This document shows positions 38,601 to 47,200 of a DNA stretch of 64,000 bases, one piece after another (the stretch's first letter is position 1; each line of letters begins with the position of its first letter). Under the pieces are notes generated by a model. The model was not told the origin of the DNA, ran no database searches, and saw nothing but the letters and a program-made list of their open reading frames with translations. Made by a program: the position numbers and the translations under genes. Source of the DNA: Kordia sp. SMS9 (lineage in GTDB: Bacteria; Bacteroidota; Bacteroidia; Flavobacteriales; Flavobacteriaceae); NCBI RefSeq assembly GCF_003352465.1, contig NZ_CP031153.1, positions 5,357,501-5,421,500 of the forward strand, in the 5' to 3' direction.

Positions 38601-41063
38601 TTCTTTGTAGGTAGCATGTACCGTTACTTCGGTAATTCCATACATGTTTACTAATGTTACATGCGGATGTTGTGCTTTCCAAGTTTTTAATTTGAACGGC
38701 ACTAAGGCTTCTCCACCAAAAATAACATAGCGCAAATCGTTTAGTGTTATGTCTTTTTGATCACATGCTTCCATGAGATTGTTGAATGCGGTTGGCGTTT
38801 GATTCAATACCCTTACTTTATGTTCTTTGAGAATTTGTAAGTATTGAGCAGGATCTCTAGCTACCAACGATGGAATGATGATTACTTTCCCTCCAAACAG
38901 CAACGCTCCGTACATTTCCCACACACTAAAGTCAAAACAGTGACTGTGAAACATGGTCCATACATCGTTTTCTCCAAAGTTGAATTGAAATGCATCGTTG
39001 TGAAAAAGACGCACTACATTGCGATGTTCTACCATCACACCTTTTGGATTTCCTGTAGTTCCAGAAGTGTATATGATGTAACATAAATCTTCTGGGTGAT
39101 TCATTTGCACAATATTGGCTACTTCTCGATCTTTAGTGATCACTTTTTCTAGCAGTAGCGTTCTCACGGAAGTACCTGCAATAAGTGCTTCGTGTTCACT
39201 ATTGGTAATGAGCAAATCTGTTTTACTGTCTTCCAACATGTACTGTAAGCGTCCTTGCGGATAGTTTGGATCTAAAGGCATGTAACAACCGCCCGATTTT
39301 AAGATTCCCAACATTCCCACAATTGTGTGAAGGTTTTTGTCTACCAATAAGCCTACAATATCATTACGACCAATCCCTTTTGAGCGCAATTCATACGCCA
39401 ATATGTTGGATAGGTTGTTTAATTTTGCATACGTTAAGGTTTCACCTTCATAGGCAACCGCAATGGCATTTGGAGTTTTTGCTACTTGTGCTTCAAACAA
39501 ATCAATAATCGTAGCTTTTTCAGGGTAAGAAACCTCTAAAAGTGTGTTTATTTCCAGTGTTTTACGCGCTTCTGTTTCTGAAAGCAACGTTAATTCAGCC
39601 AACGGCATTTCTGGATTTTGCGCAATCTGTTGGAGTAATTTTTTATAGTAACTGATGAATCTTTCAATGGTATTTTCCGTGAAAAGATCGGTAGCATATT
39701 CTAGTTCAAAGCGCAATCCGGATGCGTCTTCTTTGGCACCCAACGTTAGGTCAAATTTAGAAGTTTTTGTTTCGAATTGGTATGTTTCAATTTCTGCTGA
39801 TTGAATTTGAAACGCTTCTTGTTTGTTATTTTGCAATACGAACACACAATCAAACAAAGGATTCCGTCCTGGATCTCGTTCTATCCGCAAATCATTGATT
39901 AAATCTTCATAAGGATATTCGTCATTGTCAAGGTAACTGAGCAATTTTTGGTGAAGCAATTGCGCATACTTTTTGAAACTCAACGAATTGTCTAGGCTGA
40001 TTGGCAATGCTAATGTATTGGCAAACATTCCCATGATGTCTTGCAACTGATGGTGTTTTCTTCCCGCAACAAGCGTACCGATGACTACATTATTTTTTCC
40101 GCTAAGTTTAGAGAGTAATAAACCATACACGCCGATTAATAGGGTAAATAAGGTAATATCATTTTTCTTGATGATCTCGTTGAGTTTATGTTTTTCCTCA
40201 TTTGAGACATGGAAGGTGGCTACATTTCCTTTAAATGTTTTTTCTTTTGGTCTTGAGAAATCGTATGGCAATTCCAATATGTTGTATTCTCCGCTAAACT
40301 GATCGGTCCAAAAGCTTTTTTGTTGTTGTACTGAAGTTTGGTGTTGCTCGCTAAGAAACCATTCCGAATAATCTCTGTATTGCGTTTGCAAAGGCACTAA
40401 ATATTCCCCTTCGTAGAGTTGGGTGAATTCCTTCATGAGTATTTGTACAGAAACACCATCGGAAGCAATGTGATGCATGTCTATCAATAGAAAGTGCGTA
40501 TCTTTTGACACTTGCATTACCGCAACTCTGATGAGCGGCGGATTGCTGAGATCAAAAGGTCTGATAAATTTGTGAATGATCGATTCGATGTTCGCTTCCG
40601 TGCCTTCAATTTCTTCTATTTCAAAATCAACCTGCGCTAAAACTTTCTGTACAGGCGTATTGTTTGCATCCAAACTAAAACTGGTACGAAAAGATTCGTG
40701 TCGTTCTATCAACGATTCAAAAACGTTTTGAAGTTTTCTAGTGCTTAATTTTCCTGTAATCTTTAAAACGCCTGTTTGGTTATAGGCTAAAGACGTTTCA
40801 TTGAATTGATTTACTAGAAATAATCTGAATTGCGCTGGCGTTAATGGATACGATGCTTTTGTAGCTGCTTTTGCGATGTCGCGCGTCGTACTATTGAGAT
40901 TTTTTCGCTTGCTTAAATAATTAATTAAATTGCTTTTATTATCCCTTAGTTCTTTGATTATAGTAGGATTGTCAAAACTTTTTGGAACAATTACCTTTAA
41001 GTTTTCATCAACAACTTTAAGGTTAATTTCTAGCTCTTTTAATTTTAATAGTAACTCTTCCAT
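26685..41063 (-). CDS. NRPS-2: TubC docking-C-A(Thr)-T-C-A(Thr)-T-C-A(Ser)-T-E-C-A(Ser)-T
   Basis: A 4792-residue, four-module synthetase. Approximate residues: docking 1-55, C1 70-500 (HHIASDG), A1 520-1010, T1 near 1070, C2 1120-1570 (HHSFFDGWS), A2 1590-2080, T2, C3 2190-2640 (HHSLFDGWS), A3 2670-3150, T3, epimerase 3255-3700, C4 3720-4150 (HHILLDGWS, type expected after a D-residue), A4 4170-4650, T4, short tail. Specificity residues read by eye: A1 and A2 DFWNIGMVH, which is the textbook threonine code; A3 DVWHVSLID and A4 DVWHISLID, matching the serine code. The E domain after A3 has EGHGRE, RTVGWFTSLFP and GIGYGILRY, so residue 5 of the product should be D-Ser; its HHxxxDG motif reads HHMVIDV. 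The gene lies 223 bases after NRPS-1 and overlaps NRPS-3 by four bases. Confidence 0.96.
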   Translation of the reverse strand: MEELLLKLKELEINLKVVDENLKVIVPKSFDNPTIIKELRDNKSNLINYLSKRKNLNSTTRDIAKAATKASYPLTPAQFRLFLVNQFNETSLAYNQTGVLKITGKLSTRKLQNVFESLIERHESFRTSFSLDANNTPVQKVLAQVDFEIEEIEGTEANIESIIHKFIRPFDLSNPPLIRVAVMQVSKDTHFLLIDMHHIASDGVSVQILMKEFTQLYEGEYLVPLQTQYRDYSEWFLSEQHQTSVQQQKSFWTDQFSGEYNILELPYDFSRPKEKTFKGNVATFHVSNEEKHKLNEIIKKNDITLFTLLIGVYGLLLSKLSGKNNVVIGTLVAGRKHHQLQDIMGMFANTLALPISLDNSLSFKKYAQLLHQKLLSYLDNDEYPYEDLINDLRIERDPGRNPLFDCVFVLQNNKQEAFQIQSAEIETYQFETKTSKFDLTLGAKEDASGLRFELEYATDLFTENTIERFISYYKKLLQQIAQNPEMPLAELTLLSETEARKTLEINTLLEVSYPEKATIIDLFEAQVAKTPNAIAVAYEGETLTYAKLNNLSNILAYELRSKGIGRNDIVGLLVDKNLHTIVGMLGILKSGGCYMPLDPNYPQGRLQYMLEDSKTDLLITNSEHEALIAGTSVRTLLLEKVITKDREVANIVQMNHPEDLCYIIYTSGTTGNPKGVMVEHRNVVRLFHNDAFQFNFGENDVWTMFHSHCFDFSVWEMYGALLFGGKVIIIPSLVARDPAQYLQILKEHKVRVLNQTPTAFNNLMEACDQKDITLNDLRYVIFGGEALVPFKLKTWKAQHPHVTLVNMYGITEVTVHATYKEICAKEIEENVSNLGKGIPTTSMYILDENQELVPQGVVGEIYIGGAGITRGYLNKEELTRAKFLDNPYREGECFYRSGDLGRWLANGELEYLGRIDSQVQLKGFRIELKEIEHHLLQHATISDTVVIKRDSDEGHPYLCAYYIGEELLEVSTLRSHLGENLPSHMIPSYFVKMDEFPMTSNNKIAVSKLPSPDKEALGESYTAPKTEEEIQMVAIWEEVLQMSKVGIQDNYFSMGGDSLKAIGLISNINTKLEASLTIADLYSYQTIEELAGKVVGSQQNDDSKRILEETEEELRAFAEAYRAEGKFLDTYEAVYPMNGVEKGMVFHSLKSKPKSVHEIVYHEQNIYDYPVKNFDFELFKHAVDLMVAKHTTLRKVYDLEKFAHIIMKKVVPEVNFSDICHLDGKAQEAFINKKLLEEKQRQTELSFSLLWRINIIKVSEDYQYLLLDFHHSFFDGWSLSSFVTELSTTYSFLMEDRSYVPEHLQSTYRDQIIGELAAAKDQASIEYWQEELEDYTRFEIPSTGEEHQFNSEWFDYGKEYRSQLETLALRHNTSFKHLCFAAYIYAMNMLSFKDDITLGVVTNNRPLTPDGERLLGCFLNTIPFRAKIPKGITWGDYINFIEDKLRTLKYHERVPFYKILEITKEPATEHNPVFDISFNYIDFRRYTEIQNEERIVRPNEFKESNFFMNNNTSIDFHIYARDNDFRLALTHTTAAFSIDDVAKLASYFKSTLDQFLNAATTPIQKETILLEADKEKIEKINHLINVSYPETATIIDMFEYQVAKNPTAIAVAYESETLTYQQLNNLSNMVAYELRSQGIGRNDIVGLLVDKNLHTVVGMLGILKSGGCYMPLDPNYPQGRLNYMLEDSKTELLITSDEHQELVANAAVKTILLENMIDTTREVANIEHINSPEDICYIIYTSGTTGNPKGVMVEHRNVVRLMYNDAFQFNFGENDVWTMFHSHCFDFSVWEMYGALLYGGKLVIIPPFVARDPSRYLQVLKRHEVTVLNQTPTAFNNLMEECDRKDIELNNLRYVIFGGEALVPFKLKSWKAQYPHVKLVNMYGITEVTVHATYKEIGIKEIEENVSNLGKPIPTTSMYILDENQELVPQGVAGEIYISGAGITRGYLNKEELTNSRFLDNPYQKGTRLYRSGDLGRLLANGELEYIGRIDNQVQLKGFRIELKEIEHHLLQHATISDTVVIMRKSDEGHPYLCAYYIGEEALEVSELRAHLGENLPNYMIPSYFVKMDEFPSTSNNKIAVKNLPSPDKGALGGTYTAPETEVESQMAVVWEEALKVSKVGIKDNYFSLGGDSLKAIGLISSINNKLDTSFTIADLYSYQTIAELAANMSDSQQDEENQRILEEVKEELRAFAETYRADGKFLDTYEAVYPMNGVEKGMVFEFLKSRSDDIHEIIYHEQNMYDYPVKNFDFALFEHALNLMIDKHTALRKVYDLEYFAHIVMKKITPEVNFIDIRHLDKEGQKTFVKNKLLEEKRRKSDLSFSLTWRINIIKVRDDYQYLLFDFHHSLFDGWSLSSFLTELLNMYTILTKNGDYVPERLQSTYEDQIIGELAAGKNQASIEYWQEELEGYSRFELPSTDDEHVFISDVFELPIEFREELETLAVKYNTSFKHLCFASYIYTMNMLNYENDLTLGIVTNNRPLTPDGGKLLGCFLNTIPVRIKLPENITWGDYINYIEDKLRTLKYHERVPFHKILEFTKEPAGDHNPIFDVAFNYLDFQIFKEWEAYDASIDLEEEDSLSEFYLNEHFPFGFHIEAHDLRQEHGGVYNKSFRLLLRYSTATFSKEQVKRLATYFKLTLDQFLYSENALVDKETILSEADKEDREQLKAFNNTTENYEKEQTVLDMFNAQVQSNPAEVAVQFEDKQLTYKELDEVSNQLAHVLRNKGVTTDTLVPICVDRSLEMIIGIVGILKAGGAYVPIDPRYPQHRVNYILDDVQPTIVLTESSYQTLFNDIEYLNLDDAAVYNASPVSSPNVNIPETSLAYVIYTSGTTGNPKGVMNQHDGIYNRLVWMRDYLDVTEADTILQKTTFCFDVSVWELLLPLMTGAKLVFAVPGGEKDPVYLHQLIAKEHINIMHFVPTMLDVFISELDANMKYTNSLRKVVCSGEALSYSTLQKFQKKCPHTQIFNLYGPTEAAIDVTAIELTEYKGDIIPIGKPVANTQIYVVDANNIQQPMGVVGELVIGGIQVSRGYLNKPELTATKFIANPFDENDPHKLYKTGDLARWTSKGTIEFLGRNDGQVKIRGHRIELGEIEYHLNQIEGIKHSIVAANGSNENAQLIAYMTVKEDFDKKLIRSELNKVVPSYMIPEIFIELEAFPLTTNGKIDKKSLPQPKSSDSNFSEYVAPSTPTEMTLVEIWQKLLKVEKIGMNDNFFSLGGNSITAIQVVSQAKKQDIHVRVGDIFTYQTIQELAKNLRENDTTLSEVGTLQGKFELLPIQHDFIASSYEESNHYNQSILLDISKEIETNVIEEVLSKLVLQHDMLSATFKKEDDTYYGVYASAAPTLLMETIDSTEEVSERITEICDAYQRKLSITENTVCFVWINTPETELHNRLFMVAHHMVIDVVSWHIILDDVSSFLDSAISGKQIVSPKKSTSYRQWQEKLSYYGNSSYASEEFTYWKKQLSKGVALPQDFSSNEAVSTFEEVKRYQLKLTKKETQALLKKCHKTYNTEINDILLSSLAVTLGSWLDASEFVIGLEGHGREDLFEDTDISRTVGWFTSLFPIALAHTENDVASTIIETKERLRQMPNKGIGYGILRYLHTDENVRLQLTKDFQQIVFNYLGEFDTEDHTNGLFNTASEATGENISVKNHNNTQLSISGLVIEGKMQFNWNYDSSLFSDETVSKLANMFNENLKMIIDHCTQTKLSTKTPFDYGIHADVSHAELTEFLQLEENQGIKDIYKLTSLQEGLLFHSLYDENPNYIVQMSFDIPNLDVDLFKKSWKVLADKHSILRTTFHNDFFNIPVQCVYEDKELPLAMFDYEQKSAAALEAFIKKDFKTPFDLKTAPYRLSILKLPQGESKIIFTHHHILLDGWSVSILLNKVVSIYKELLQDKAIPAVQREDNYINNIKQVALKNEFDGQEYWRNYLSSLSTHSYLPFLTDTKKRNKVFSNNNISRIMKADFAAKLEQFAKERHVTVNTLIQGTWAYLLSKYTGNSTVAFGTIISGRNGMLKDVESGIGLYIKTIPVCTTVTDEKPISNWLTDIQKEHSISRESYGHFSIAEIQKTSTLQGELFDSLIIFDNYSQEVANTASEEGILNIRNFAGKEENNYALSLYVSIDVIGISVNLKYNDTLILTPTVEMILSHFEETLNSLIESNQISDLSYMSNEEKQQMLVDNNDTEKKYPTDKTVIDLYKEQLASNPKATTLVFGEAQMTNEVLEEKSNQLAWLLKEKGFQKGDLIPICVERSFEMVVGILAIMKLGGAYVPIDAGYPKERIDFILNDCNTKFLLSTTNLIDDNLAQLLSEEVSFINMEADEVLSYPTNELEVMVTPEDLAYVIYTSGSTGKPKGVLIQHAGLANRLLWKCEHFNIDENDVILQKTPYTFDVSVWELLTPLMTNCKMVLAQPHKHTDLAYLKNIVEKEQITLLHFVPSMLDTFLNGFEDTELEMLKPTVICSGESLANKTLKNFQKKLPNAKIYNLYGPTEATIDVTSVDMTNYKGDKNSIGKPIANTQIYIVNAQNELVPTNVVGELLIGGVQVAKGYVNRPALTAEKFINNPFNAEDAYKLYKTGDLARWLPDGNIEIIGRNDHQVKLRGYRIELGEIEHVLSNHPHIKNAVVDYRNLDQDPVLVAYYMNDASEISIEEIQDYLKKRLPEYMVPSFFMNVAEFPLNANGKLNKKALPSPSITLKKQFIAPSNEVETQLVDIWSELLNIEVTSLSTDENFFNIGGNSLKAMALINRINKAFAVEMSLKELFSIQDIKGIADYILTVKQLADESHNNLDNAKLII

Positions 41064-41286
41064 ATTCGAAATATTTTAATGTTAGGTTGGCGCTGCGCCT
41101 ACTGTTTTGTTAATTTTTGGTTATTGTTAGTTCCCTGTACAAACGAGTTTGACACAGTGTACTTGGTGTTTTTATGCTTTACAAAACCCACTACGAGGTT
41201 TCCTTATGAGCGTTGTATACGCACCATAAGTGAAATCTACTTTGGTAGAAAACATAGGTGTATTGTGAATGTTGGTTGCGAAAAGA

Positions 41287-44200
41287 TTAGATACTAATCT
41301 CTGTTTTTCCTTCTTCTACTAAATCTCCGGCACCAATCCATAAGTTTGCATCAATAAAGTTTGCTTGCTGTATGATGGTTACTTTTTGGAAAAGTTCCAC
41401 GAGTTTCATTTCTAGATTGAATATTCTTTTGATTTTATTGGCTATTTGAACTGCCATTAATGAATGTCCGCCCAATTGAATAAAACTTTGATCAATACTT
41501 ATTGATGGTGCTTCTATGCCTAAAACTTCTGCCCAAATTTCAACGAGCTTTTGCTGCGTTTCTGTAGCTGCTGCCACATGTGTATTTGTAATTGTTCTGT
41601 TGGGAACTGGCAATGCTTCTCTTTTTAGTTTCCCATTAGAGGTTAAAGGCATTTTGTCTAGTTTCGTAAAGAAAGAAGGCACCATGTAATCTGGCAAACT
41701 GTTAGAAAGATACGCTCTTAATGTTTCGCCGTCTACATCTTGGTGTGTTACATAGTATGCTGCTATATACATTTCTCCTTCTATGTTTTGTATGGTAACA
41801 GCACTTGATACAACCGCTTTATGAGAGAATAGGATGTGTTCTATTTCTTCAAGTTCAACACGGTAGCCTCGTAGTTTTATTTGACTGTCTATTCTGCCTT
41901 TGTATGCTATGTTTCCGTCTGGTAACCAACAGGCAAAGTCTCCGCTTCGGTATACTCTTGCTTCGCCATCAATCCAATGTGTTTTAAATTTTTCGTTTTC
42001 TACACCATTTCCAAGATATCCACGCGCAAGACCTGCGCCTGCAATACAAAGTTCGCCTACAACGCCTTGTGGCACTGGATTCCCCGAACTGTCTACAATG
42101 TAAATTCGTTCGTTTGGTAATGGAATACCAATTGGCAGAGTGTCGTATTTATCTAAATTTTCTGGCGTTACTTTGTAAAAAGTAGAATCTACACAGGCTT
42201 CGGTTGGTCCGTAAAGGTTGTAAATTACAGTCCCAGGAATGGCTAAATGATCGTAAAAATCTCGCACCAATCCTTTTGGCAAGGCTTCTCCTGCTAACAA
42301 CCAAGCTTTCAAATCTGGCAAGTTGATTGAGCCTTGTACACCTCTTAGTAACATTCCTAAATGCGTTGGTGTTCCATCACTTACTTCAATCTTGTTTCTT
42401 TTGTAAAAATGGTACAGTTCTTCTCCGTCCATTCGCTCTTTTTCTTCCGTGATGTATACGCAGTGTCCTTTTAACAATGCTCCGAAAATTTGTTGACACG
42501 AAGCATCAAAATAATACGAAGCGATGAGTCCGACACGAAGTCCAGCGTCAAGATTGTTGTATACTGTTTGTGAAAGTCCTTCCACAAGACTTACCACTGC
42601 ACTGTCTTCCATCAACACACCTTTTGGTATGCCTGTGGAACCAGAAGTGAAAATACAATATGCCAAATCGGAAGCTGTTCGTTCACGGTTTACATTTTTT
42701 GTACTGTATTCTTGTATGGCAGCATTTTGAATGTCGTGTGTAGTAATGATGCTTTTATATGCTTCTAAATGTTCTGCATGTCCTAATAGTAATTTGGCAT
42801 TGCTAGACTCCAGCATGTACGTGACACGATTTTCTGGCAATTTGAAATCAATAGGTAAATACGCGCCGCCACTTTTTAGAATTCCTAAGATTCCAATGAC
42901 GATATCTTCAGATCTGTTGAGTATCAAACCTACCAAATCGCCTTTCGCAACACCTTGATTTGTAAGGTATGCTGCTAGTTGATTGCTGCGTTCATTGAGT
43001 TCTTTATACGTTAAACTTGCATTGTTATATACCAGTGCTTTTTCGTTTGGAAATTGTTGCACTTGTCTCTCAAATGATGTTATAATGGTATCTTCTACCT
43101 CAAAAGAAATTTCAGGCTTACTAAATTCTTTAATGCGCGCTGTTTCTTGTGCATCAAGTATGTTGATATCGCCTAAAGCCACATTTGAACGTAGTTGACT
43201 GATTATTTTTTTGAAATATTTTGCAAATTTTTCTATGGTTGATTGTTGAAATAAATCAGTTGCATATTGGAAACTTAAATTTATGCCGTTTTCGGTAGTA
43301 TCTACATGGAAAATTAAGTCCATTTGAGAAGTATCTGCCTTGAGCGAATATTCTTTGAGTTCTAAATTGGCTGCTTGCATCGCAATTGGCGTTGCATCTT
43401 TGTAGACAAACATTACGTCGAATAGTGGATTGCGACTTGTATCTCTGGTGATGTCTAAATCGTCTACTAGTTTTTCGTACGGATATTCCTGATTTTCTAA
43501 ACTATTTATAGAAGTTTCATGTATTCTTTGTAAGAATGTGTGTAAGTTATCTTTATCATCAATTTGATTGCGCAACGCAAGTACGTTGATGAAAACGCCC
43601 ATCATGTTTTCTACATCAGCATGTCTACGTCCCGCCACAGGAGTTCCTACAATGACATCTTTTTGGTTTGTAAGTTTGTAGAGCATTATTTTAAACGCTC
43701 CCAATACTACTGAAAATAAGGTTGTGTTTAGTGATTTGGCAAGATCGTTTAATGCGCGGGTTTGTTCCGTTCCTATTTCGAAGTTAAATCCGGCACCGTT
43801 GTAACTGATTACCGACGGACGCTCAAAATCTGTTTGTAGTTTGAGGATGGACGGCGGTGTTTCAAATACTTCTTGCCAATATTGTTTTTGACTTTCTAGC
43901 GTTGTTTTGAACGCTTCGCTTTGTTGCCAAACTGCATAATCTTTGTAGTGCAATTGTACAGGAGTCATTTCTTTTCCTTCATACACTTGCATGACATCAC
44001 GCATAAAAATTCCTAAGCTAACTCCATCTGAAATGATGTGATGTCTGTCTGTAATTAAAATGTGTTTTTCTTCTTCAATTTGAATAAGTCCAACGCGTAA
44101 AAGCGGTGCTGAACTTAGGTCAAAAGGACGAATGAATGTTGAAATGATTTCCGAACTTTCTGCTAACGTAGCTTTGAAAAATTCTATCTGAAAAGGTACA

Positions 44201-47200
44201 TTTTCTGTAATTGATTGTACAGGCGAATCATTTAATAAGGTAAAGCACACTCTGAAAATTTCATGATGCGCAATGATGTCTTGAAACGCTTTCGTTAGTT
44301 TGTCTTTATCAACCGATCCTGTCAACATAAAAGCGAGTGGTTGGTTGTATACCGTTGAGTTTTTGTTGAGTTGATTGAGAAAGTAAAACTTTTCTTGAGT
44401 AGAAGATAACGGATACGCATCCATTTTTGGTGCCTGCGGTATTTGTACATATTCTTCTTGCAAACTAGCGTCAATATCTTTGGCTAATTGCTGAATGTTT
44501 TTCATTGTGATCAGTCTTGATAAACTAAGCGACACTTTGAATGTTTCTTTTATTCTATTGGCTAAAAATACCAACTTTAACGACTGTCCGCCCAAGTCGA
44601 AGAAGTTACTCGTCGTGCCAATCACAGCACTGTCCAGTTTTAATACTTCTCCCCAAATTGTCACTAATTTTGTTTCTGTTTCCGTTGCAGGTGCTACATA
44701 TTCCTCTTCTATATTTACTTTGTAGTCTGGCAATGCTTTTCGATCTACTTTTCCATTGGAATTTAATGGCAATTTTTCGAGCTGTACATAATACGATGGC
44801 ACCATATAATCTGGTAAATATGCAGCTAAGTGATTTCGAAGTTCCGCTACTTTGTATGCCGTTGAAGATTCATAGTAAGCTACTAAGTATTTGTCATCTT
44901 CGGATGTTTTTAATTCCACCACCGAATGCATGATTTCTTTGAATGTATTGAGTTGGTGTTCTATTTCCGATAGTTCTATTCTGTATCCTCTGAGTTTCAC
45001 TTGATCATCAATTCGACCGCAATATTCCAAGTTTCCATCTGGCAACCATCGCGCCATATCTCCCGTAAGATAAACGCGCTCTTCTCCGTTGATCCAATCG
45101 CTTCGAAATTTTTCTGAACTTGTCCCAACATCGCCTACGTAGTATTGTGCCAAACCATCTCCAGCAATGCAAAGTTCGCCAATGACACCTGTTGGTACTA
45201 AATTTCCGTATACGTCTACAATGTACACGCGTTCGTTTGGAAGCGGCTTCCCGATTGGAATGAAAGGATAGTCGTCTAAGCGATCTTTTTCCACTTTGTA
45301 GCTTGTGGAATCGACACAGGTTTCTGTTGGTCCATAAAAATTATAAAGCATCACTTTGTCTTCAACTTTACTGTAGAATTTTTTTACCAATTCTTTTGGC
45401 AATGCTTCTCCCGCTAAGATCCATGAGGAAAGATTTCCTAAAGTTGTTTCTTCTCCTAAAGTATCTAGTAATAAACGAAGATGCGTTGGTGTACCATCAG
45501 ATACGTCAATGCGATGTGTTTTGTAGAAGGATTTTAATTTTTCGCCATCGCCACGACTTTCATCATCAATGATGTATAGACTGTGTCCTTGTAATAAACT
45601 ACCGTAGATTTGTTGTACAGAAGCATCAAAAGAGAACGAAGCTAGTAAAGCTACTTTAAGATGTTGGTCTTGATATGCACTGTAGACTCTTTCTTCTAAT
45701 CCTTTTACCAAGTTGATGACACTTCTATGATTCATCATAACTCCTTTTGGTTTCCCGCTAGAGCCAGAAGTGAATATACAATATGCCATATCGGTAGCTA
45801 AAAGTTCAATAGCTGCATTCTCGGTACTTTGCATCGCTATTTTAGGGGAATTGAGCGATTGCACCGGAAGATATGCTGTAAATCTTTCTATAAATTTATC
45901 TTGTGTAAGTAAGAACGCCGTTCTACTTTGATTGAGCATGTAACTTACACGTTGTTCAGGCAAACTAGGATCGATCGGTAAATAGCCAGCTCCTGTTTTT
46001 AGTACTCCTAAGATGCATACGACCATATTTACAGAACGTTCGCACATGATACCGACAATGTTTCCAGGAACAATGCCTTCGGAAATTAGGTAATTGGCAA
46101 TTTTGTTAGATTCCTCGTTCAACTCTTTGTACGTACGTCGTTCTTCTCCATAACAAACAGCCAATCGGTATTTGTTTTTTTCTACTTGCGCTTCAAATAG
46201 TGATATTAAGTCCGTTTCTGTTTCGTATGCTACTGCGGTTGCATTGTAATCTTCTGCCAACAGTTTGTATTCTTTTGTAGGTAGAATGTCTATTTCAGAC
46301 AATTTTACATCAATATTGGTGGTGATCGCCTTTAAAATGTTTTTGTAGTACGCAATGAAACTTTCAATGGTTTCTTTTTTGAATAAATCGGTTCTGTAAT
46401 CTAGGTAGAAAACGTGACTGTTCTCTTTTTCATAGACACGGAATGACAGATCGAGTTTAGAACTTGTGTTATCGTAATCTACGTGTGTTAGTTGTAGATT
46501 TTCAGATTTAAATTCCGACAAGTCAAAATTGTAATATTCGAACATGATATCGAATAAAGGATTGTGGCTTAAATCGGTTTTTATACCTAATTGCTCAACT
46601 AATTTTTCATACGAGTATTCTTGATTTGCAAAACATTGTAGCACATTTTCTTTTACTTCTAGTAAGAATTCTGAGAAGTTTTGATCGCCTTTTGGAAAGC
46701 TTCTAATCGCTAAAGTATTGATAAAAACTCCTATCATTTTTTCCAAATCTATGTGCTGGCGTGCAGCAGTTGAAGTTCCAATGACGATATCTTCTTGACT
46801 TGATAGTTTTGAAAGTAACACCACAAAAGAAGTGAGTAATAAGTTATACATGGTCACTTCTTGGTTGGCACATACGTTGGCTAACGCGCTGATTTCCGCT
46901 TTGTTTAATTCAAAAGCTGCAGTAGCTCCTTTAAAGTTATTAATTGGAGGTCTTGTGTAATCTGTAGGGAGATTTAGTGTTGCTGGTATATTTTGAAACT
47001 GGTCCACCCAAAATTCTTTTAGGTCTTCCTGTTGTTCTTTTCGTTGTTCGTTTTGTTGCCATACTGCATAATCTTTGTACTGAATGGTTAGCGGTTGCAA
47101 CTCTTGATTGTCAAGAATGTCCACAAATTCTTGAATGATGTTTACATACGAAACTCCATCACTGACAATATGATGCATGTCTATTAGTAAATATGCATCT

